Shown piece after piece: positions 7,198-12,076 of a stretch of 12,076 bases of DNA. The DNA is from DASZZV01 sp035544835. Lineage in GTDB: Bacteria > Acidobacteriota > Thermoanaerobaculia > Gp7-AA8. Location: contig DASZZV010000358.1 of the NCBI GenBank assembly GCA_035544835.1, positions 1-12,076 on the forward strand, written 5' to 3'. The position numbers were made by a program, and so were the translations under genes. A model generated the notes under the pieces. That model was not told where the DNA came from. It saw only the letters and a list, made by a program, of their open reading frames with translations, and did not search any database. Each line of letters begins with the position of its first letter. Position 1 is the stretch's first letter.

Positions 7198-8025
7198 ATG
7201 CCCACCTTCAAACTCACCATCGAATACGACGGCGGTCGCTACTCCGGCTGGCAGACCCAGTCGAACACGGGCAAGACCATCCAGGGGTATCTGATCAGTG
7301 TCGCCAAACAGCTCTTTCACGAAGCCGATGTAGGGGGCGCCGGCCGAACGGATGCCGGAGTTCACGCCGCGGCCCAGGTCGCTCACCTGCGCATTCGCAA
7401 GGCTGCCAATCCGCGGGAGCTGGCCCGCCAGATGAACGATCTGCTTCCGCACGACATTCACGTGCTCGACGTTCAAGCCGCCCCGGAAGGATTCCACGCC
7501 CGACACGATGCGCAGTCGCGCATTTACATGTATCAGATCTCGCGCCGGCGCACCGCCTTCGGGAAAGCTTTCGTCTGGTGGATCAAGGACAGCCTGAACG
7601 TGCAGTCGATGGTTGCCGCCTCCAGGTTCATTCCCGGAATGCACGACTTTGCCTCCTTCAGCGATCAACGCGGCACGGCCGAGTCGACCGACGTACTGGT
7701 CGAAGCGGTCGACGTGGGGGAGTCAGGGGACCTGATTCTGATCCGAGTCAGCGCATCGCATTTTCTCTGGAAGATGGTTCGTAAGTTGATCGCGGCCCTC
7801 GTCGAAGTCGGTCGCGGCAATATCTCGCCTGAGCGCTTCGGCGAGATGATCAACAGTCCAGACCAGCCGTTCCGCCCGACAGCGCCGCCATCGGGACTCT
7901 TTCTCGAGGCGGTGACGTATCCCGGCGACAAATTCGAGCGACCCCTGCTACCGCTCATCCCGGTGCAGACTCCACCCTTCGCCACGACCGCGGCCCGGAA
8001 ATGGGACAAACAGAAGAAGCGCTGA
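7198..8025 (+). CDS. truA: tRNA pseudouridine(38-40) synthase TruA
   Basis: TruA converts uridines 38-40 in the anticodon stem of tRNAs to pseudouridine. The 275-residue product opens with the classic FKLTIEYDGGRYSGWQ (4-19). The catalytic aspartate is D52 in GAGRTDAGVHA (47-57). Further family signatures are GFHARHDAQSRIYMYQI (98-114), FIPGMHDFASF (144-154), SHFLWKMVRKLIAALVEVGRG (187-207) and the closing APPSGLFLEAVTY (229-241). About 34 residues follow that signature and are rich in Pro and Lys. The ATG at 7198 gives the normal N-terminus; an in-frame ATG at 7111 would add 29 unlike residues and overlap the DUF971 start. The Shine-Dalgarno is poor. Its 3' end overlaps thiL by 25 nt, so the two are very likely cotranscribed. 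Confidence 0.97.
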   Translation: MPTFKLTIEYDGGRYSGWQTQSNTGKTIQGYLISVAKQLFHEADVGGAGRTDAGVHAAAQVAHLRIRKAANPRELARQMNDLLPHDIHVLDVQAAPEGFHARHDAQSRIYMYQISRRRTAFGKAFVWWIKDSLNVQSMVAASRFIPGMHDFASFSDQRGTAESTDVLVEAVDVGESGDLILIRVSASHFLWKMVRKLIAALVEVGRGNISPERFGEMINSPDQPFRPTAPPSGLFLEAVTYPGDKFERPLLPLIPVQTPPFATTAARKWDKQKKR

Positions 8026-9008
8026 TCACGCGCATTCAACGCCTCTTCCCTTCCTTCAAAGAGGGGATTGGAATCGGCGACGACGCGGCAATTGTCGAGG
8101 CTCGCGGCGAGATTGTCATTACGACCGACATGCTGCTCGAAGGGATCGATTTCACCCTCGATATCCCGATGGGCTTCATCGGCGCGAAGGCGCTGACCGC
8201 CAATATTTCTGATCTCGCGGCCATGGGCGCCATTCCGAAAAACTTTCTCCTCACCCTGGCCATGCCGCCTGACTCTGCGGCGTCAATCGATCCCCTGCTT
8301 TACGGTTTGCGCGACGCTGCTTCGAAGTATGAAGTCAAGCTGATCGGTGGCGATCTCTCGTCCGGCCCCTGTCTCATCATCTCAATCACCGCCATCGGTG
8401 CAATGGATGGCGCCAGGCCACTGCTCCGGAGCGGCGCGCAAGCTGGCGATCGCCTCTACGTGAGTCGCCCGCTGGGCGCAAGCGCGACCGGGCTTCATCT
8501 CACACAGTCGGGCTGGAAGGTTACGGCTGAAGGGAATGCGGTCAGTCCCTCGGGTTATGCCTTGAGTTACACGCAGCGTGAGTTCGCCGCCTCTGTGCTT
8601 CGGCGGCATGTTTCGCCTGAGGCAGAAGTCGCACTCGGCCGAAAGCTCGCTACCGCTGGTCTCGCCTCATCATGCATCGACGTCTCCGATGGGCTCTCTA
8701 CTGATCTGCAGCACTTGTGTCGGGCCTCGCGATGCGGCGCTCGCATTCAGTGGGATCGCCTTCCGGTGTTCCCTGACCTGCCGCAACTGGCCCGGCCGAT
8801 CGGAATCAGTGTCGACGAGGTTGTCCTTCACGGAGGAGAAGAATACTCGTTGCTCTTCACATCTCCGCTGCGTGAGTCAGAGCTCAGTCAGCGGCTCAGC
8901 CGGCCCGTGTATCAGATCGGAACCATCGTGAAAGGGTCCGAGCTTACGATCGTGCGCGATGAGAAGGAAGAGCCGCTGGAAGTTAGGGGCTACGATCACT
9001 TCGCGTAA
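8001..9008 (+). CDS. thiL: Thiamine-monophosphate kinase ThiL
   Basis: ThiL phosphorylates thiamine monophosphate with ATP to give thiamine diphosphate, the active cofactor. The 335-residue length is usual. Signatures in order: GIGDDAA (24-30), TTDMLLEGIDF (41-51), NISDLAAMGA (68-77), GGDLSSGP (116-123), IDVSDGLSTDL (226-236) and GGEEYSLLF (278-286). These are the ATP/Mg and substrate sites of the AIR-synthase-like superfamily. In many homologues the second motif ends EG(V/N)HF; here His is replaced by Asp (D50). The start overlaps the end of truA by 25 nt, which implies translational coupling. The N-terminus GQTEEALITRIQRLF fits the family. Other thi genes are not in the window. It converges with the DUF1772 gene, with a large palindrome in between. 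Confidence 0.97.
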   Translation: MGQTEEALITRIQRLFPSFKEGIGIGDDAAIVEARGEIVITTDMLLEGIDFTLDIPMGFIGAKALTANISDLAAMGAIPKNFLLTLAMPPDSAASIDPLLYGLRDAASKYEVKLIGGDLSSGPCLIISITAIGAMDGARPLLRSGAQAGDRLYVSRPLGASATGLHLTQSGWKVTAEGNAVSPSGYALSYTQREFAASVLRRHVSPEAEVALGRKLATAGLASSCIDVSDGLSTDLQHLCRASRCGARIQWDRLPVFPDLPQLARPIGISVDEVVLHGGEEYSLLFTSPLRESELSQRLSRPVYQIGTIVKGSELTIVRDEKEEPLEVRGYDHFA

Positions 9009-9027
9009 CAGCAGGCCTCGTTGTTTC

Positions 9028-9150
9028 TTGTGTGGCACAGGCACTCTTGCCTGTGTGTCGGCCGTCGAGGCCGACTTCTCTGTAGATCATTTACAGGAAC
9101 GCCACGGCTCGACGCCGTGGCACACAGGCAAGAGTGCCTGTGCCACACAA
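9028..9150. repeat. 123-nt cruciform-type palindromic element with perfect 30-nt arms
   Basis: The arm 9028-9057 is the exact reverse complement of 9121-9150. Each arm also folds on itself: CACAGGCA-CTCT-TGCCTGTG at 9036-9055, and the mirror in the right arm. Two inner hairpins are present: GTCGGCC-GTCGA-GGCCGAC (9057-9075) and GCCACGGC-TCGAC-GCCGTGGC (9101-9121). Their loops, GTCGA and TCGAC, are complementary to each other. The centre has CTGTA (9080-9084) and TACAG (9092-9096). The element fills the gap between convergent thiL and the DUF1772 gene. It resembles REP/BIME-like or MITE-like elements; no transposase is encoded and no target duplication is obvious. It may also act as a bidirectional transcription barrier. 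Confidence 0.9.
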
Positions 9151-9188
9151 AAGGCATCTTCGCCACAGTCCGGAAACAGCCAACTTGC

Positions 9189-9665
9189 CTACCGCGAGCG
9201 CTGGGTGGACAGCGACGACGACGCCACCGCGCAGACAAAAGCACTGATGCCGAGCACCGTTCGAATGGCGTGGGCGCGGCCGAAATTGCGGATGAGTGTG
9301 CGCGAGCCACCATCCGGATAGTCCACTGGCGCCGTCACTTCGATCTTCTTGTTGAGGGGGACCGTAACCAGGGTCGTAGTGGCCAGCACACCCGCCAGGC
9401 CAAGCGCCGAGGCGACGTCGAGAACTTTACGGGTTGAAGCACGCCCCCTCGAGGCGACGGCCAGCGTCACCGACGTGGCCAGCGCAATCGGACCGATGGC
9501 ATTGAAGTACGCGTTCTCATTCGACGACTTTTCTTCCAGCCGCCTGGTGCGTTCTTCCCGTGAGCCGGGTGTCAGAATCGCCTCGCCAAATCCAAGAGAG
9601 CCGGCCAGCAGACCTGACGCAGTCAGGTTCACGAAACGAAGCAACGTCTCTGCTGCACGGTTCAT
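9189..9665 (-). CDS. DUF1772-like four-helix membrane protein
   Basis: The 158-residue protein has four likely membrane helices at about 8-30, 55-71, 82-104 and 132-151. It carries the DUF1772 (anthrone oxygenase-like) pattern: TTTLVTVPLNKKIE (96-109) with the conserved Pro-Leu-Asn after helix 3, and NFGRAHAIRT (127-136) leading into helix 4. Bacterial members are of unknown function; the fungal relatives are linked to anthrone oxidation, which need not hold here. The ATG at 9665 was chosen over the adjacent GTG at 9668 because GGAGG at 9670-9674 gives a 4-nt spacer to ATG but only 1 nt to GTG. It lies 12 nt downstream of the DUF1634 stop and is probably the last gene of the TSUP operon. Family confidence is moderate. 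Confidence 0.72.
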   Translation of the reverse strand: MNRAAETLLRFVNLTASGLLAGSLGFGEAILTPGSREERTRRLEEKSSNENAYFNAIGPIALATSVTLAVASRGRASTRKVLDVASALGLAGVLATTTLVTVPLNKKIEVTAPVDYPDGGSRTLIRNFGRAHAIRTVLGISAFVCAVASSSLSTQRSR

Positions 9666-9669
9666 CACG

Positions 9670-9674
9670 CCTCC
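9670..9674 (-). promoter_or_regulatory. Ribosome binding site of the DUF1772-like gene
   Basis: GGAGG on the minus strand lies 4 nt before the ATG at 9665 and falls in the 12-nt gap after the DUF1634 stop codon. It is the site that decides between the adjacent GTG and ATG starts. Confidence 0.7.
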
Positions 9675-9677
9675 ATC

Positions 9678-10031
9678 TTACGAACCAAGACCCAGAACGA
9701 TTCCGAGCGATATGAGCAAGAGTACACCGAATGAAATCGCCGCAAAAGCAAACCTGCGCTCGCGAATGAACTCAATCAGCAGGATTACGATACGAGCGAT
9801 GGGCGTGATCATGAGAACGAGCAATCCGAGGTGAATCAGCGCCACCGGGTTTCCGGCGGCCAGCCCGTCGCCTAGACGCCTCATCTGCATAGGCTGCAGC
9901 GATCCGATGGGGTCCGGGTGCATTGCGTAACGCGCCAGTCCGGCAATCAGGAGAATGCACGAAAGCGCAACTCCGCCGAAAAGCACAACCGAGGCATTCC
10001 TGGCCAGCTGACTATCGGTAGAAGATTCCAT
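9678..10031 (-). CDS. DUF1634 membrane protein, partner of the TSUP permease
   Basis: The 117-residue protein has three predicted membrane helices: about 15-35, 63-87 and 94-115. The second contains LLVLMITPIARI (70-81), the Leu-rich TPxxR motif typical of DUF1634. The segment between helices 1 and 2 (36-62) should lie on one side of the membrane. DUF1634 genes are commonly found directly beside TauE/SafE-type permeases, as here: its start overlaps the end of the TSUP gene by 20 nt, so translation is coupled. By context it is probably an accessory subunit or stability factor of that transporter, but no biochemical role is known to me. The start at 10031 is the first ATG in frame and leaves a short polar N-terminus before helix 1. 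Confidence 0.85.
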   Translation of the reverse strand: MESSTDSQLARNASVVLFGGVALSCILLIAGLARYAMHPDPIGSLQPMQMRRLGDGLAAGNPVALIHLGLLVLMITPIARIVILLIEFIRERRFAFAAISFGVLLLISLGIVLGLGS

Positions 10032-10866
10032 TGGCCTTCAAAATGAGCTGTATTGCAATTACGACCATGACCATCGAGAAACCCTTCCGAAGACTCGCGC
10101 TTTTGATTCTTCCCGCCAGCACCGATCCGGTACGCGACCCGGCGAAGACCCCCAGGACCGAAGCTGCGCTGATCAGTGGCGAGACATCTCCGCGGCCATA
10201 GTAGATCACCGCGCTCGCCACGGCCGTGACACCGATCATGAAGTTCGACGTCGCCGCGGCCGCCTTCATCGGCACGTCGCAAAGCAGCGTAAGAGCCGGC
10301 ACCTTGATGATTCCACCACCAACGCCCAGCAATCCGCTCAGCAGGCCTGCGATCGAAGAGATGGACAGAGCGAGCGGCAGTCGCCGAACGCGATACGTGA
10401 CGACACTCTGCTCCGCGGCATCAAAGTAACTGCCATTCAGTGAATCGGTGAACGTTTCCTCGACGAGTTCGTCGGCCGTGGCGATTTCCTCGGGCTCGTC
10501 CGCAACGCCCCGCGCCATCGGAATGGACATCAGAATCATGGCGCAACCAAAAATCATCATCAGCATGTTTGCCGAGATGTTCCCGGCGACCGCCCCCCCG
10601 ATCATCGCTCCAATGACGGTTGCGATTTCCAGGGTCATTCCCAATCGCACGTTGGCGACGCCACGGCGTACGTTGCGCGAGGCCGCGGCGCTCGACGTGG
10701 CAATGACGCACAGAAGCGATGTCGCTACTGCCTGATGCATCGGCACGCGCAGCACGATGGCCAGCAGCGGCACGATGAGAATGCCTCCTCCCAGACCAAA
10801 GATCGATCCGATCAGGCCGGCACCGAAGCCGCCGAAGAGCAGCAGTAGAAGCTCGGGGAAAGTCAT
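10012..10866 (-). CDS. TSUP (TauE/SafE) family membrane permease, sulfite-exporter type
   Basis: The 284-residue integral membrane protein has the internal duplication of the TSUP family. Each half opens with a glycine motif: GLIGSIFGLGGGILIVPLL (17-35) and GLLSGLLGVGGGIIKVPAL (174-192). Between them is a charged, acidic loop (about 119-163), rich in Glu and Asp. Family members export sulfite, sulfoacetate or other sulfur- or carbon-containing anions; the substrate here cannot be told. No clear Shine-Dalgarno precedes the ATG at 10866, and an in-frame TGA lies upstream inside the repeat element beginning at 10878. This start keeps the first helix intact. It heads a compact operon with DUF1634 and a DUF1772-like gene. 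Transcription may begin inside the repeat element or read through from the TPR gene upstream. Confidence 0.92.
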   Translation of the reverse strand: MTFPELLLLLFGGFGAGLIGSIFGLGGGILIVPLLAIVLRVPMHQAVATSLLCVIATSSAAASRNVRRGVANVRLGMTLEIATVIGAMIGGAVAGNISANMLMMIFGCAMILMSIPMARGVADEPEEIATADELVEETFTDSLNGSYFDAAEQSVVTYRVRRLPLALSISSIAGLLSGLLGVGGGIIKVPALTLLCDVPMKAAAATSNFMIGVTAVASAVIYYGRGDVSPLISAASVLGVFAGSRTGSVLAGRIKSASLRKGFSMVMVVIAIQLILKANGIFYR

Positions 10867-10877
10867 GGGGACAGGCG

Positions 10878-11076
10878 GATGTCAGATGTCAGAGGCGTTG
10901 TCATCCTGAGGGAGCACGCGCGAAACACAGGACGAGAAGAAAAGTGAGTGCGACCGAAGGATCTTTGGTGACACGCGCGAGGTCGTCAACGTACGCCTTG
11001 GTGATGTCACCAAAGATCCTTCGCCGCGGCGGCTCAGGATGACAATCCGTCATCTGACATCTGACATCTGACATCT
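10878..11076. repeat. Nested palindromic intergenic element with flanking ATCTGAC heptamer repeats
   Basis: Three perfect inverted repeat pairs are nested. The outer pair is 16 nt (10878-10893 with 11060-11075). The middle pair is 13 nt, TTGTCATCCTGAG with CTCAGGATGACAA (10898-10910 and 11033-11045). The inner pair is 19 nt, CGAAGGATCTTTGGTGACA with its complement (10955-10973 and 11005-11023). The right flank is a tandem of the heptamer ATCTGAC (three full copies plus ATCT, 11052-11076). The element fills the gap between two minus-strand genes. It touches the TPR gene's TAG stop (11075-11077) and ends 11 nt from the TSUP start. It appears to belong to a dispersed repeat family rather than being a simple terminator, as no T-tract follows a stem. 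Confidence 0.9.
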
Positions 11077-12076
11077 AGCTCTTGACGTCTTCGAGCGACT
11101 TCATCTTCGTGACGATGTCGCGGTAGTTCGTGTTCAGGCCGTACACCTCGATGAACGCCTTGTGGGCATTCTCGATATCGCCGACTTCCATGTAGGCGCT
11201 CCCGAGGTCGTAGAGCATCCCGAGATGTTCGTCCTCGGAGATATCATCGACGTCCAGGCCCTTGCGATACCACTTGATAGCCAGCTGCGGCATTCCTTTT
11301 TCCAGGAAGCAAAGACCGAGCATGGAACAGCACTCGATGGCGCGTTTAGGATCCTTGGCGGCGAGTTGAAACTCACCAATGGCTTCGTCGATCAGGCCCA
11401 TTTCCTTGTAGGCAATGCCAAGGTTGTAATGGGTGTCGTAGTCTTCGCTGTCGAGTTGCGACTCAACTCCTTTCTTGAATTCGCGGAAGATCTCTTCGAG
11501 CGACTGCTCCTCCTCGGAGAGCGAGATCGAATCGTCGGCTTCTTCCGCCAACTCGTCTTCCAGCTCCGCGGCAAGGTCGAAGAAATCATCTTCGTCAGCG
11601 AAGAGATTTCCCTCGTCGATCTTCGGCGCGGCAGCGCGTGAAAGGGCCGCGGCGACGGGACGGGCCATCACCTCGATATCGTCATCGTCGTCCGGGATTG
11701 CCGACATCAGCTCGTTCTCGATGTCAGCAGCCGAGAAGGCCATTGGCGGCGGCACTGCTGGCGCGGCCGGAGCCGCCGGAGGTGGAGGGGTCGCTTTGGC
11801 CCTCAGCCGTTGGGTTAGCGTCGCTTGTCTCTGAAGCAGGTCGGGATCGGTCGGAAAGATCACCAGCAGCGAGTCCAGCTTGAGCTCAGCCTCCTGTAGA
11901 AGGTCCTGCTCGAGGTAAAAGTCGATCTCACCGATCTCCTCGATCGCGGGAGCAGTCTCGGGGGCGGCTTCCTCTTCGAAGGACAGATCGGCCGGCTCCT
12001 CACTGAGCGCGCCATCCAGGTCGAAGAGTGGTTCTTCCGCTTCGAGTGGCGGCAGCGTCTCCTCAGGCAGCGGCTC
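11075..12076 (-). CDS. TPR protein with acidic low-complexity region (N-terminus beyond the window)
   Basis: The frame is open from the TAG at 11075-11077 to the window edge at 12076, giving at least 333 residues, so the start lies outside. The first visible part is acidic and proline-rich. It is followed by a TPR-like helical pair (EIGEIDFYLEQDLLQEAELK, about 11879-11938), then a Pro/Ala stretch, an Asp/Glu-rich region (about 11500-11700), and three consecutive C-terminal TPRs. These read DTHYNLGIAYKEMGLIDEA (about 11437 downward), MLGLCFLEKGMPQLAIKWYR and LYDLGSAYMEVGDIENAHKA. It ends soon after the third repeat with NTNYRDIVTKMK. TPRs bind partner proteins; no enzyme domain is visible. Similar EFKKGVE-type TPR proteins occur in Acidobacteriota and deltaproteobacterial lineages, from memory. 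A role in cell-envelope or pilus/motility assembly is possible but not shown. The GTG at 11863 is internal. Confidence 0.85.
   Translation of the reverse strand, partial: EPLPEETLPPLEAEEPLFDLDGALSEEPADLSFEEEAAPETAPAIEEIGEIDFYLEQDLLQEAELKLDSLLVIFPTDPDLLQRQATLTQRLRAKATPPPPAAPAAPAVPPPMAFSAADIENELMSAIPDDDDDIEVMARPVAAALSRAAAPKIDEGNLFADEDDFFDLAAELEDELAEEADDSISLSEEEQSLEEIFREFKKGVESQLDSEDYDTHYNLGIAYKEMGLIDEAIGEFQLAAKDPKRAIECCSMLGLCFLEKGMPQLAIKWYRKGLDVDDISEDEHLGMLYDLGSAYMEVGDIENAHKAFIEVYGLNTNYRDIVTKMKSLEDVKS

Noticed and set aside
6764..7294. Plus-strand frame covering the DUF971 gene
   Set aside because: It is antisense to a protein with clear family motifs and also overlaps the start of truA in another frame.
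11052..11076. Possible CRISPR-like short tandem array
   Set aside because: The units are contiguous heptamers without spacers, so this is a simple tandem repeat on the flank of a palindromic element.
11861..11863. GTG as the start of the TPR gene
   Set aside because: The frame stays open for 71 further codons to the window edge and encodes a coherent helical segment across this codon, so the true start is outside.

Overview
The window looks like an ordinary chromosomal stretch from a GC-rich, free-living Gram-negative-type bacterium. Gene content and style suggest Acidobacteriota or a close relative: a very large secreted matrixin-like protease with PKD domains and a WRT(E/D)L-type repeat tail, a three-TPR protein with an acidic low-complexity region, and dispersed palindromes built on CTC(A/G)GGATGACA. 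The taxonomy is inferred from style and memory; there is no rRNA or other decisive marker here. No phage, transposase, tRNA, rRNA or CRISPR array is visible.

Layout, left to right. Positions 1-161 hold a non-coding segment with two exact 15-nt direct repeats. 162-1838 (-) is urocanate hydratase (hutU). A 75-bp divergent gap follows, then endonuclease III (nth, 1914-2558 +) and, 8 nt downstream, a YidD-family protein with an extra N-terminal membrane helix (2567-2878 +). A strong hairpin at 3034-3063 lies between yidD and the convergent protease gene. 3083-6559 (-) encodes a 1158-residue exported metalloprotease: signal peptide, N-terminal domain, HExxHxxGxxH catalytic domain, one FnIII-like domain, two PKD domains, and a C-terminal region made of two tandem copies at an exact 230-residue offset. 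Its 5' leader (6560-6802) contains inverted repeats that could form alternative RNA structures.

6803-7120 (-) is a small DUF971 protein with two CPCAxC motifs. Divergent from it are truA (7198-8025 +) and thiL (8001-9008 +), which overlap by 25 nt. Between the convergent thiL and the next operon lies a 123-nt cruciform-like palindrome (9028-9150) with perfect 30-nt arms. On the minus strand, a sulfite-exporter-type TSUP permease (10012-10866), a DUF1634 membrane protein (9678-10031) and a DUF1772-type membrane protein (9189-9665) form a compact operon. A second, nested palindromic element (10878-11076) separates this operon from an upstream TPR protein (11075-12076, N-terminus outside the window).

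Most genes are housekeeping: DNA repair, tRNA pseudouridylation, thiamine diphosphate synthesis, histidine catabolism. The parts that deserve a second look are the two palindromic intergenic elements, the modular protease with its A-B-A-B tail, the three-gene membrane operon, and the doubled cysteine motif in the DUF971 protein. I did not find convincing evidence of a wholly new multi-gene system.
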